The notes under the pieces are model-generated. The model worked only from the letters and a program-made list of their open reading frames with translations, did not search any database and had not been told where the DNA came from. Shown here in pieces: positions 46,002-58,393 of a stretch of 64,000 nt of DNA. Origin of the DNA: Capitulum mitella. Lineage: Eukaryota; Arthropoda; Thecostraca; Pollicipedomorpha; Pollicipedidae. A program made the position numbers and the translations under genes. The stretch covers positions 27,210,307 to 27,274,306 of the forward strand of contig CP099842.1 in assembly GCA_030062745.1 (NCBI GenBank), written 5' to 3'. Each line of letters opens with the position of its first letter. Within the stretch, counting starts at the first letter, position 1.

Positions 46002-49000
46002 GTGTCTGTTTCGTTAACGCCCAGCACAATATACATTTAGCTTAGCTTTATCTGCCCATTAGCTCTTATTTCATTTACGTACTATTTCTTATGACATTTA
46101 TAGATGACTAAATTTAGGTTGGTTCCAAACGAAACAAACAACGTGAAATTTATATCTGTGACCTTTTCGGACCAGCACGGGTCATATATGTCAGATCGAC
46201 GTCTTTAGATGACATAGGCCATCCAAAATTATGTTAATTGGTTCAGGTACCTGGCTGTCAGCTGAATGACAGGTGCCAGGTCGAGCAAGGCCAGGACAGG
46301 ATGGACGGTGATCACCTCCAAATCAGGCCTTGAGAGCATGCTTAAATCGAGTCATGAATCGCTTTCGGATGCGTATTCCCCTCAAGACAACTGGTCAGTC
46401 CTTCGTACCTTGAGCACGTCGAGAAGTGCGGGTACGAAACCAAACACGGCTTGGTGTTGCATGTCACCACGTTGCATGTCACCACCACAAGAAATTTCAG
46501 TGAACTGACGGGAATTTGTACCGTTCGATTGATTTCCAGTTATTTCAGGATATTCAGGACAAATGATACATGAGAAGAAAATACGCATTACAAAGAACAA
46601 ATAATATGGCTATGACAAGGCAACTGATCTTGCTTAGTAACTAAACATGATAGAAGATTATTTTGAATTCTGAGATGCTCGTTTGCTTCCGTAATCGTCG
46701 ATGATTTAGCTACTCCTCAGACCACTTACCTTTGTGCGAAGTGCGTAATACCATCGGTCAGATGTACTTGTCTTTAATCATTCTCTGAATAAACCTCTGA
46801 ATAAAACCTATTTCGCGCAATGTTTAACAAAAAAAGAAAACGGTGCAGTGCCGTGGTATGTCGTAATATGATGAAACTAAGGTGACTTATACATCGCTCC
46901 AAAAGTCTCCTGCACTGGAACGATGACCGCTTTTCATGACCTCTAACTGCCAGCTCCTTTCTTAGCTCATGCTTTCCTGTGTGGTATCTTGTGACATCCA
47001 GTGCCTAATCCTATTCCGGGCGTAGCTTACTAAGCTCCCCGCCCCTGAGGTTTTTCACTGGCCATTTCTGGACGGTTTGAAGCAAACCATTTTTCGCATA
47101 TGGTGTGCAACATTGTGTCTGTAACCTCATCAGAGGCAGCAAGTAGCATTAAAGGCAGCGGCTTTACCAGGAATTCTTTTGAAAGACGTGTTTGGCAGTT
47201 ATTCGTGGTCTTGCGGGCTACACGTACTAAGCAGATAACAGTTTTTTACATGGTTGCTCATTTCACGTCTTCTTATATTTACCGATGCACTGCATTTTCG
47301 AACAGTAATCGAACCAGGAAACAAAGAGGGGTACTCATTCCTGACATCACTTATTGAAACAGCTGCTGATACAGTTCTTCACATGAAATGCAGGTGGAAA
47401 AGGTAGCAATGTTTGTGCTTTGTTCTTCCTTGTTATTTATTTTCGTTCGTAAAGGCGGCATTATGAGGGCAGGGCGGATCCAAGGGACCAAAAAAGGCTC
47501 TAAGTAGGTTGTAACATGAATTTAGATTTATGATATGGTCATGCAGGCAGGAAGATGACGAACGGACGCCAAGCAAATAGGAAGGTAAAATTATCGCCTC
47601 ATGCGGGGCTCCCGGCCAGGCCATTCATGCGTGTTGTAATGCATATGACAGTGCCAACGCAATGTCAGACTCTCAGATCTCAAGCGTATACCACCACAAG
47701 ATAACCACCGATTTTGCCACTTCCGTATGCGGTGCCAGTTATCAATACACAGCCCGTATGTTTGGTTCCTGGCACCGCCAATGGTAGGCAATTTCTACTT
47801 TCTTGTATTCGTGAAATATAAATCTGGTCACAAAGACACGTTTCAGGTTACTTCTGATGGCAACAGCCCGTAAAAGAAATAATGCATCATACGTTATGCC
47901 CCATTTTATGGTTCCAGGACGAGTTATTCATGAAAATGTGCGGGTATGCGTTGACCGTAACTGCATATTTTATACCCATGGAGTTTTTTTCCATTTACTT
48001 GTGAGAGCCTGCCACCGACAATACTCGATCCAAGGTCAACCGAAAAATAGGCTAGAAAACCCCTTTTGTGGCTTCTGACACAATTATTGTACTTTCTTCA
48101 CGATATGTACATGCATTTCCCATACACATACTTTTTAAACTTTGAGTGACTAAAATTGTGCAGTAGGTCCTAAGAAATGGTTTGAGCAAAGCTTGCAGCA
48201 AAACTGACGGCTTGCTCCTGACGTATCAAGGGGATGACTACGCCTTCTAGCGAGACACATGTCTAACTAAAAAAGGTCCGCGAATTCGGTTAAGTATTGG
48301 GGAGACCATTTATCAGACCTGATGTGGTTCTGACGTGGGAATTTGCTAGAGATAAATGACTCTCCATTCATTTTTACTGTTCGTTTTCGGCTTTACCTCC
48401 GTGAAAACTCGAGCTTTTTGTAGTCTTTTCGCGAAGTGAAGTCCCTATGTATGTCATCAGCTAAGTTCTTATGAGCATCATTTGTAGCTCTCTGGTCATC
48501 AGCAATCACTTCCAGATCTGTCCCAAGGCCTTGCCATCATTGCAAGTCCAGACTTTTGGGCTGCCCTTTCGGTCACACCCCTCATGTAAGCCGACATGAA
48601 GAGGCTAACCAGCCACGTTGCTGAAAGCATCTTAGAGACGGATGTCACGCTGAATTTCCTCACGTGGGCGGGGTTTTTCTTGGTATATTTATTTAGCTGA
48701 GCCTGTGGCTATGCCAGTTTGTCAGTTCGTCGTCATCTCATAAGCGGCGAAAGTTCTACAGGACACGAATAAATCCTGTGTGTTCTGGATATGATCCTGC
48801 AGGACACTTCGACCGTCATGACATTATAAGGGCAAACATGAGTTGACAGTGGTACACGTACATGGATAACGTTGGGAGAACAAGGTTCAGACGCTTTGTG
48901 TCATATTTCTTTTGGTACACCAACGCTATGTTATCCTTCTGGACTGATGTCATTATGTTAAAGGACAAAAATACTGTGTATTCCATCATGAAAAAACCCC

Positions 49001-49154
49001 AGTAACATCGAGTAAGCTGGTTTTGATGTTTGTAAGGAACACAGAGCAGAAACCGATAAAAACGGTGTTTGTATCGTTAACAGTTGATTAAACGTAGCTC
49101 ATAATTCATGCAGAGGTACATGTTTCAGATTCCTGATTGGGTTACAACCATTAT
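46002..49154. other. Gene-free stretch, nothing recognised
   Basis: AT-rich background. Short frames at 46266, 47100 and 47857 show no domain or splice support. Confidence 0.4.
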
Positions 49155-49378
49155 GTGCACGGACATAGTCAGGGGGCATGGGGCCATGACCCCCTGGGCC
49201 AAGCGGTCTACACTAGATATATAGCGATTTCCCAGGAATACGTAATAGCGATCACATGTACTTTGCAAAAGGAAATATTATGTTTTCCTGTGCGTTAAAT
49301 ACGAGGTATGTTACTTAAAATTGCTGCTTTTTTCCTACAAATTTCGTCTTCCTGAGGAAAATCCTGGCTACGGACCTG
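49155..49378. mobile_element. Possible hAT-like MITE, diverged
   Basis: The left end GCACGGACATAGTCAGGGGG and right end GAAAATCCTGGCTACGGACCTGG are approximate inverted repeats, and AAAATCCTGGCT matches the other hAT-like copies. The interior is not clearly related. Confidence 0.4.
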
Positions 49379-49379
49379 G

Positions 49380-50540
49380 TTATGTGTGGGATAAATTGAC
49401 GCTATTTTCAATTCCTATCCTACGTTCCTTCCAACAAGACAGCTGAACTGACGCCAAACGAACATTTTAATGATTTTACACAACGCTGAGCGAAAAACAA
49501 TGCAGCGTTTTGGGGGAATATGAACTACACTAACAACGTAAAGAACAGCAGGGGTCGTTGTGATTGCCCTTAAATTCTGCAGAGATAGGTCCAGCGTCAT
49601 GGACAACTGGCCTCTTCCCGTTTTCAGATTTTCACTACCTCGTACACCCCGCACGGTCTGAAGCTGTACCCGGAGCTGACTGGCCCTCCTTGGCTGCTCG
49701 CGAGACCAAGGATTTATACAGTCGGGTCCGTTATCTCGTCTGTAGTTGGTCGGCCGCAGAGTGCCGTCTGTTACACGTCACCTGCCGCCGGGGCCTGCAG
49801 GACTTCGTGTCTGTGCACCCTGTCTCTCCCGGCCTGTCAGCGTCCCATCTACCGCAAGACGTGTGACCTGCCTGTCAGGATATAACTGACGGCCGGTTTG
49901 TCGGTTTGACTGCTGATTACCAGCCGGTTCCGAGGAAGCGTCTTTCAGCTACCTGACGCCGTGTCGCGCCAGACAACACGTGTAACTGAAGCTGCAAACA
50001 CGTGAATCATGGTTACCTGTTACTGCATGCTTATGCAGCGGTATAGACCAGGCCCATTTATTACTTCAAGGACAACATTGCCGATCACTTCTCTGGCTGA
50101 GACTGATTTGCTCAATTCGGCGGCCGATTTTGAAATGGTCGGGCGCTGAAGCGGGTTTCGGGGGAGGAGCGAGACCAGCAGGCGACAGAGGGCGAGTCTT
50201 GCGCATCGCTGGAACTAAATCTCCCGTCCGACTGCCTAAGATGCCCTTGTGCAAGATGCGATAGAGCTGATGTCCTCAAGATATCGCATTGTTAAGTGAC
50301 ATTGTTTTTTTTTTGGAACTTCGCAGTAGCTGATGACAACTCCGCTTCGGCAAAGACGCGGTTCATCACGAAATCCGAATCACTTTACGGCATGAGACTG
50401 GTAAGGTCTCGAGATGATTTGTACGTCACGGTAGGCACTGTATGGCATGATCCTAAAATTAAAAGTGGCAAAAGCAAAAGGAACACCGAGCTTGTCAGAA
50501 ATGTCTCGTAGAAAGAGAAGAGGACCAGTAGATACGTATT
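49380..50540. other. Gene-free stretch, nothing recognised
   Basis: No coding or repeat signal I can support. Confidence 0.4.
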
Positions 50541-50632
50541 AATAGCTGCTTTTGTTTGTACATTTTAAGTCGTGGCATGTATATTTATATATACATGCCA
50601 TGACTTAAAATGTACAATCAAAAGCAGCTATT
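50541..50632. repeat. 92-bp near-perfect hairpin (44-bp arms)
   Basis: Left arm from AATAGCTGCTTTTG to GGCATGTATAT and right arm from ATATACATGCC to AAAGCAGCTATT differ at two positions and enclose a 4-nt loop. On the plus strand one difference would be a G-U pair. The size fits a microRNA/hairpin-RNA precursor or a very short palindromic MITE. The sequence alone does not decide between them. Confidence 0.85.
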
Positions 50633-50693
50633 ATAGGCATAGATATAGAGATATCAGTGAAGCTGGGAAGTAAGTTATTTTTTATGCAGTTTG

Positions 50694-50830
50694 TCAAAAT
50701 CAACAGCCAGCTTGGCATTAATGAGACGTTTTGAAAGGTTCTCTTTTCCATAAAAGCAATATAGCTTTTCATAAAGCAATACAAAGCCTTTCAATACATA
50801 TAATTAATGCCAAACTGACTGTTGATTTCA
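50694..50830. repeat. Second inverted repeat beside the hairpin
   Basis: The word AATCAACAGCCAGCTTGGCATTAAT with GAAAGG at 50694-50740 returns inverted as CCTTTCA..ATTAATGCCAAACTGACTGTTGATTT at 50785-50830, about 45-bp imperfect arms around a 45-bp AT-rich centre. Possibly one small foldback element together with the adjacent hairpin. Confidence 0.7.
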
Positions 50831-50837
50831 CCAACTT

Positions 50838-50840
<3 letters not shown>

Positions 50841-50880
<40 letters not shown>

Positions 50881-50917
50881 GCGCGTGTGTGCGTCTGTGT
50901 GTTTGTGTGTGTGTGTT
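50841..50917. repeat. Compound (AT)n(GT)n microsatellite
   Basis: About 40 bp of AT dinucleotides followed by an impure GT run with GC and TC interruptions. Confidence 0.9.
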
Positions 50918-52148
50918 ATGACCTTTCCGGTGTACCCTTCATCATTGTTCCCTTGCCACCATCTGTTAGATCATGGCGAGCGACTTACTCGACAAGTTTT
51001 GACAGACAACACAATCAAACTTGAAAAATGTCATGACCGCACGCACATCCTTATCACCGAGGCCCTGTTCATACATTCTTTAAGGCCCGACTTACGCAAA
51101 CAACTAAAATCATCACAACACTGTCGCTCTAGGGGACTAGCTAAATGAAAATATCAGGCGAATTATCACGTACGGTGAAAATCAGTAACCCATTAACGTA
51201 CGGTGACCAACTGTGAACTCCATTTCGAAAGTACATTCAATAATAACGATCGTTACGACCATGCGTATTAACCCGGCACCGCCTGGGGGCGTGTCGAATA
51301 GGGCACCCCTTCTGCTTTTCTTGAATAACGTCTGAACCGTTAAAGTTAATCCTGTTCATCAGTCAGTTCTACATATTTTGACTTCAGAACCATTTCCATG
51401 CTAGGTCAGGTCATGGAGATATGACGTTATAAGTGAACCTTTGCATGCATGTTTTCGCCTCTTCGGCTGGTGCTTCGAACATGCTTCGTTTTTTTGTGAC
51501 ATGGCGAATATAATGGATAAATTATTTGGATTTACATAGGATACGGTCATCAAAAGGACATGAAAGCGTGAGGCATTAGCGGTCATGCTCATTAGATTAG
51601 AGGTCAACATTAGATTAGATGTCAACATTAGAGGTCATGCTAGGTCACATGCATGATGACAATTGGACTGCTTTGCATTCTGGGTAAAAGAAGTGGTTGC
51701 CACGGACCTATCCCATCATTCAATCCAGACAAGCAAATCTATATCCACCACTTAGCAATGTTCTCCAAATGCAACGTGAGGTCATGTCAGATCACGTCAT
51801 AGATAGGTGTCAAAACGAATGAAATGCGACATTGGCTGTAGAAGATCGTTCAGTTACAACAGAAAGCAATTATTGTTCCTTGTCAGAAAATAGAAAATGA
51901 CTATCTATCGTGACCTGGCTTGACCCTGACCCGACAAAGAGCAGACAGAGCAGATTGAATTATCACGAAAAATCATTTTAGTTCTGCACTTTACCCAGTG
52001 AAGAATCCTGAGGAGAAATTTTCACTCTTTGTCAGGAAGAGTAATGCAACCTTGTCTGACCTCACCTAGACTGACGTTGTCTGGATGAACCGCAGGTAAT
52101 GCAGAACTGATCATAAGAAGGTTCCACTTCCATTCTTTTTGTCACGTG

Positions 52149-52310
52149 CAGGAGCGCAGCCAGGATTTTCTTAAGGGGGGGGGGGCCGAGCTCAGGGTGA
52201 ACTGAAATTGCACGACAACCGCCTGCCGGGAAGACGATGTGCAATGGTTTCAACAAAAATGCAGGCCTAAGGGGGGCCGGGCCCCCCGGCACCCCCTGGC
52301 TGCGCTCGTG
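52149..52310. mobile_element. hAT-like MITE with 8-bp target duplication
   Basis: Ends CAGGAGCGCAGCCAGG and CCTGGCTGCGCTCGTG are inverted repeats (15 of 16 match). Flanks are GTCACGTG on the left and GCCACGTG on the right, an 8-bp target duplication with one difference, as expected for hAT elements. 162 bp with no coding capacity. Oriented opposite to the copies at 1472 and 57264. Confidence 0.8.
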
Positions 52311-52613
52311 GCCACGTGGATCAAAACGGCTGCGAATGAGTATCAATCTTTGACATTTAAAGTAAGATCAACATTTTACCTGACCTGGGTTGACCTTGAC
52401 CTGACATTGCTTAACATTTCTGCATGCATTTAATGCAGGAGATCGTGACCTTTCGTTTAACACCCAACTGAATGCTCTAAGACTAGCATTGCCCGCGACA
52501 TGATGTATGAACCGATGTCAGTTTTTCCGACGTCGTATTATGCGTTTTATGTGACCTATGACATCATCAGTCACGCGGCTAGGGCTAACATAGTATTTTC
52601 TGAATCGCAAGAC

Positions 52614-53827
52614 TTAACCCTATTCCCGGCAGGGGGGGCTGAATCCGCCCCCCTCGGGTTTTTTGCTTGCCAATTCCAGGCTTTTTAACGCAGCTTCACG
52701 AAACTTGGTCACTTTTCCTAGCTATTCGTTCTACGCGCTGTGACAAAATTTCAAAATTCCATTTTGCTCAAGAGCGGTGCCAGGCAACGTTTTTGGGAGG
52801 CACCTCAGGCCATTTTTGGCCATGTCGAGGGTAAGAGCAAAATGTCTGCCAAAAATCGAGTTTTTAAGATAGAACTTAAAACTTTACGTGGATGTATAGC
52901 TAAATAGTTGGGCAATGTGTAGATGTAATTTTGTTCATCTGAGGTCACTTTACAACGTCAGAACAAGGTCAAAAGTCAAAATTTGTTTTTTTGCAATAAT
53001 TTCGGCGCCGTTTTTTCAAATGCCAAACCCGGAATACATATGACGTAGAACGGTGTGCCCTCTACTTGTGTACCAAGTTTCAGCTTGACATCAGGTCGGG
53101 TCACGGAGCTATTACCTAAAATTTCAGTGCCCGTACCCTATATCGTAATAGCCATAAAATGAAATTTTTGAAATAGAGTGAATTCAAATGACTGAAAACG
53201 TTTACAGATAATCTTAAATGCACACGAGATCATTCAAAGTGACTCCAAGGTCACTGGAGGTCATTTAAGGTCAAAGGTCACAAGTTGATCTGAAGAACGT
53301 TTGACCTTGATAGTTTCCCTTTTTCATGTCCCTGGCACCGCCTATGCCAACATTATACAATCATTGTAATGCGATTTGTACTTCTTTATCATAACATGAC
53401 TAGTACAAGCCAAAAGTGTTTTTGCCTCTTTTGTTCATTTAGTTGTTAGAAAACTAATCCTATTTTTGAAACCCTGTGAACGCCCATGAATTTTCTTAAA
53501 ATTTCCGATTTGTGTACCCATGGTGAAAGCCGTATCCATAATCTCTCGACTCATGCCAGTTCCATTGAAATTGGTCGAAGAACAACGGAGTTATAAGAAG
53601 TCCAAAAATACCCGCCATTTTGACATTTTTGCCCCCCTATATCCACACGTCTCAATATTTTGAAAATTTCTTTTTTTAAAAGTGTAGTTCACGTCATGGC
53701 AAATCGATTGCCATTTGTTGGGATGAAATCAGATGTGTAGTTCTCGAGATCTCAGGGGAGGGCCGAATCCACCCCCCCCCCTGCCGGGAATCGACCATAC
53801 CGTCTAGCCCTCCGGGAATAGGGTTAA
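52614..53827 (+). mobile_element. TTAA element 5, family E, complete copy (1,214 bp)
   Basis: Perfect TTAA at both edges (52614-52617, 53824-53827), terminal repeat CCCTATTCCCGG at the left and CCGGGAATAGGG at the right, then G/C-run subterminal sequence. No transposase frame, so non-autonomous and piggyBac-like. AGGTCA sites cluster at 53247-53280, including a perfect direct repeat with one-base spacing, AGGTCAAAGGTCA (53268-53280). Related to the copies at 44637 and 58394. Confidence 0.85.
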
Positions 53828-53941
53828 GGTTATCGACCGATTCAAATCTGACGGTTAGATCCTGAGACAGCAGGGGGTGTCCTTTTTGATACCCCCCAGG
53901 CGGTCGCGGGTGTAAAAACACGCCAGGATGTGCCGGGTTAT

Positions 53942-56900
53942 TATATAATACTGCATGAGTTCGGGTTAAATAATTCTTTAAAAACCGAGCTGATGGCTTG
54001 ATTGTTTGGCCGAGTGCGATAGTGCGAGGTCAGAATTCAATACAACACAGATGACTGTTGAACTTTTGAACTAAAGAACTGTTGCCGGCCAAGTGTAGTA
54101 TGAGTTTTACCACATGTATTTACAGCTGCGATTCTGTCAAGATGTTTGCGTGAAGGGTAGCATGAGAAGTCCAGTTTGTCGGAACCATCAAGCAAGCACG
54201 ACAGTCGAGTCATTACTGTCGTCACCAGTCGTGCTTAACGTCAACGGCTGCCAATACGTCACCATTGACAACTTCTAGTGCTGGCCATCACCCGTCATCT
54301 GTTCATTGTTGTCTGGTCTCAAGAAAAATGTCCGTTGATGCCACAACGAATAGGTGTCAAGCTATACGTCAGAATTACGGTTAACCAATTCCCGAGTACG
54401 CCCATCAAACTTGAAATGAAATTGTCAGCGTCGAAGTCATTATCTAAAGTGAATGAAGGCCATTCAACTCTATGGGGTGTGGTTCAACACGTGTAGATTA
54501 ACGTTTTGACCATGGGCTTTTTTCTTCACCCGATGGATACACAGCACGTGCTAATGCTTTTTGCTGTCTTCGGCATGTGGTAAAAAGAAACACTATACTG
54601 CACTGTAAAGCAGAGGAATATCACTTTTGCATTAGCTCGTGAGTGTGGTATGACTCTCCGCCTCAATGTTTTTTTTATCTGAGAAAACATTTTTGACCAC
54701 GGGCCGAAATGTTTTTATCCAGTCATGCGCAAAGAGCTATTCAGACAAAAATACGACTGGAACTTGTAGAAACTGTTTCAGACTACAGCTGTTGCTATGC
54801 AAGCTTTCCAACCACTCAGACTGGCGTTTGGTGTCATAAAGTGTCGCCATTGGTGTCTTCTCCGATGTCAAAACCCAAGTATGGTGGGAAGAATGGTTTA
54901 AATTTTTCATCCGTGTTCTGGCACACAACAGCCTTTGGTAAAAGTCACACCACACATAGGTTACATATGACCCTGACCACATTTGGGCCCAAGGCCCTAT
55001 ACACCATGTACAGTAATCCGGCGATTTGACTATTCCGTGACGTCAGGCCGTGACGCCACTGGTACTCACAGACCTGAACTGCCTTAGTGGGTGCACTTAG
55101 TGGTAAAATGCAATTGAAATGTCGTCGTAGTTTCTGAACAAAGGGAGATCATGTGATTAAACAATGACCATAGGATAGAGTAGTCCCTCAGTAACAAGAA
55201 GCCCAAAGCCGCTTTTGCTTTACGTTTATCGTTTACCCCGTAGAGCGTGTCCAATGGCGCCATGCAAATCCGTGCCGATTTGCCCGTTTCACTGATATTT
55301 TCTCGAATTTCGTAAGCGATCTGAGAACGTAATTCCGTGGTTTGCATGGTACCCCTGCTAAACAAGTCTTTCGGAAAAATCCACGAGACCTAACCTAACT
55401 CGACAGCTCCCAGGCCCTTTGGGAACTTCAACAAAGATAAACCAGGAATATTCCCATTGCTTGCTGTGCAGGTAGCCGTGGAACAAGACCCCATTCCTGC
55501 TTCCTTATCTGGGCAAATACCTGGGTAGAATCTGCTTGGACCACGAGCTGATAAGGTTACGAGCTGATGCATGCGTGACAGCGTTTTTGTGACTTGTTCT
55601 ATATTGCAGTGTTTTGTGGCATTTGATGGCTCCGGCCTTCCACCGTCTCGTCGTCTGTTGCGGCTGCCCCGGACGTATCCATCGGAGGACGCGCTAACCA
55701 GGTGGAGCTAAGAGTCTTGTCTTGTCTTGAGTTCTTGCCTTGTCTTGAAGTCTTGAAGCGGCAGGATCAGAATGACGTGAAGAACGTTGAACGGAGTGGA
55801 CACGAAACAGTATGTAGCTACAGTAAAGTACGTTTTAAACGCTGCACCAAGAACTGCGCCAGAAATGCCTAGAAATGTGACGTCAGTGCTCTTCACCTCT
55901 CATGGCTGATAACGGGATGACGCATCCCTGCTTCGGTCGTAATAATTTCCCGGGACGTGGTCGCTGTTAAATTTCTGCCCTCGATCTTCGGTCTCGGATA
56001 GAAATTGCAGCAGTGGCCTGAGTTCTGGAAAATTATTTTACCGGCTCTGTTTGGTATTGTATATCTCTGAAACGCTAATATCTCAATAATTTTGCACATC
56101 TTATTTCAAAACTACACTTTGGTTGAAAGAGAAATGCCTGACTTTTTGAAAGATACGCCAGCATTGTCATAAAAACAGAACGAGTCGTTCTTTTCAACAA
56201 AACTTGTGTTCAAGAAAATTTTCTCACAGCTTACACCATTGTGAAGTACATACATTTATACATATATATCAGCTAATAAAAATGACACTGGAAAACAGTA
56301 CCTTTTAGAATCATCATTGACTATGAAGCAGATTTGCCCATCTTTTTCTGAGACTCTGGTCGGTGCAATTCTTCATTTAACTTGCACCGATAAAGAAACT
56401 TGCCCTTTTCCTTCTGTACCCATTCCTCTAGGAATTCGTTCCGACATGAGATTGCCTCCGTTTTAGAAAAAAAAACATGTTGGTGCTGAATAACTGTATG
56501 CCATGGGAGACGAAGCGACTGTCATTTTTCCATTCACCGTTTTGGGGCGACTGCAAAGATTTCCCCTGGAAAGTCAATGGCTCCTCGTAGTCAGGATGGC
56601 CCTGCTTGTGTTCGCATGCAAGAACGTGGATGAGGTTGAATACTTTTCCGGAAAGGAACAAAGGCCTCGTGTGGAGGTGACTCAGTCTTCTCTGAAGCTC
56701 CTGCGCATCATATAGGGTATCACGCTGGCAAACCCAGCGAGTAAGATGGACCAGTATCCAGCAAACGAGCATGCAGAATTAATCAAATCAAATGTCAAAA
56801 AAACCAAATGTCAAAGCGTGTTTTAATGGCCAAGGCCCGCGGACGACATTTTTCATGATATGTAGTTCAGGAACCATTTTCTTAACGGCGAATTTAGAAA

Positions 56901-57262
56901 TTTACCTCCTGTATAACCCGAAATGGTCCCTCACATTTATACCCCAAAAATCTCCTTCAGGCTTGAAACGCAGCGATATGCCGAAACCAGTGAACGTCGG
57001 AAATTCTGATTCTAGATGTAAAAAACTGTACATATAAGGGGTCGTATTGCGCCACATTTGTAACTTCACCGTTGTCATTGCTGCTAATGGTCACCAATAA
57101 CCATGAATTATTCCTCATTCGTCCTTCGCAACTATTCAAAACACAAACTTAAGGCTTACAATGGTCATTCCTAGCTAGCAGTTAGGTGTTATGGGAGGAC
57201 CTCTAGTCATTTTGGAGAGTCCCTGGCGAGGTTGGGCTTCACCCCTAACCTAAGACCAGCGT
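53942..57262. other. Gene-free stretch
   Basis: No gene recognised. It contains a short CTTGTCTTGA-type repeat at about 55712-55760 and CCTAACCTAAC (TTAGG-type complement) at about 55388. Confidence 0.4.
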
Positions 57263-57263
57263 C

Positions 57264-57422
57264 GCTGGCGCAGCCAAGGAGGGGGAGGGGCGGGGGCTTG
57301 CCCCTTAAGCCCGATTTTTTTTTGTGAAAACCAGTGACGTCGTCTTCCCAGCATGCGGCTTTCATATGATTCCAGTTCACACTGATCTCCAGCCCCTTAA
57401 GTAAATCCTGGCTGCGCCCCTG
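57264..57422. mobile_element. hAT-like MITE copy 3
   Basis: The left end CTGGCGCAGCCAAGG and right end ATCCTGGCTGCGCCCCTG are inverted repeats. The interior matches the copies at 1472 and 52149 (CCCCTTAAGCCCGATTTTT, GTGAAAACCAGTG, CGTCTTCCCAGCATGCGG). No exact 8-bp duplication was found. Confidence 0.7.
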
Positions 57423-58145
57423 GTCAGCACTGATGGCTCACGTCATCATGAAGTGCTCTTTGAGGTTCACCCATGGCTGATGCCTAAGAGTACATGGGCT
57501 CTGCCACGCCACTGCCCCCCCCCTTCCCCCACTCCTCTCCCAGCCTTGGACCTGTGCGGAGCCTTTGTGTAAGTAGGTATTTGCAGTGCTGAATGTGACC
57601 ATTGGAGGCTAAATTATGCGAGCCTTCCCAAAGGAGGATCCACCAGTGTAGATCTAAAGATGTGATTAATCGTACTGTGACGTACTATGACGTCAAAGCC
57701 GCCTGTCATGCTGCTGCTGCTGACACGATCAGACTGCGGTATTCACGACTGTTGAATAGGCCACGCAGCTTATCTCGGCACATGCAAGATTCCTCATATG
57801 GTCATTTCTGATACTTTGAGAGAGCAATATCTTGGGATTGTACGCATAAATCTGTATTTTTTTAGTATAGTAGTTTTCAAAATACGTTTTGAGCAGCATA
57901 ACCTGTATACGCACCCATGATATACAAGAAAAACAACGGAAAGACTAAATTTTGAGATTGATGTTGTTTTGCTCATCTCGCTTGGTCGTCGAGTGGCCTC
58001 AACAGACAGAAACATTTGGCATATCTCCATGACCAACATTGTTTCCAAGGAATGAAGGCGTTTCATCAAAACGCGCAGCTTGTATCAGTTGTCGTGGACG
58101 CAGTAAAGACAAGTGTTTGTTAGTTTAGGACACTGTAGACGACTA

Positions 58146-58225
58146 GCTGATGCCTGACAAAGGCACTGGGCTTGACACAGGAACCCGTACGCTTGAGGCC
58201 AAGAGGCCGTATGTTCAAATCCACA
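58146..58225 (+). ncRNA. tRNA-like segment with B box (possible SINE head)
   Basis: ATGTTCAAATCCAC is a good T-arm/B-box match, preceded about 45 nt upstream by a weak A-box-like GGCTTGACACAGG. A full cloverleaf could not be drawn, so it is not called a tRNA gene. Confidence 0.25.
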
Positions 58226-58393
58226 AACTAACACTTAAGCAATGCAATTTCTTTTACAACTGAAGCAGTTTTTCGTTGTTGAATCACTGCACTGGCCATG
58301 GACGTTAGCCTCAAACAACGAGGGCATCTAATAACATCTAATAGGTGGTATGGCAACAGAGTTTACAATGAAAAAAGCAAACACTACTCAACC

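Larger units (their letters stand above)
51268..53941. mobile_element. TTAA element 4 (outer, 2.7 kb), host of nested insertions
   Basis: The left end TTAA|CCCGGCACCGCCTGGGGGCGTG mirrors the right end CACGCCAGGATGTGCCGGG|TTAT (53938-53941). A second shared piece, CCGCCTGGGGGG..ACACCCC, also appears inverted near the right end. The interior carries TGCTAGGTCAGGTCATGG at about 51402 and a small direct repeat of AACATTAGATTAGAGGTCA words at 51590-51645. It is interrupted by a hAT-like MITE (52149-52310) and by TTAA element 5 (52614-53827). Confidence 0.7.
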
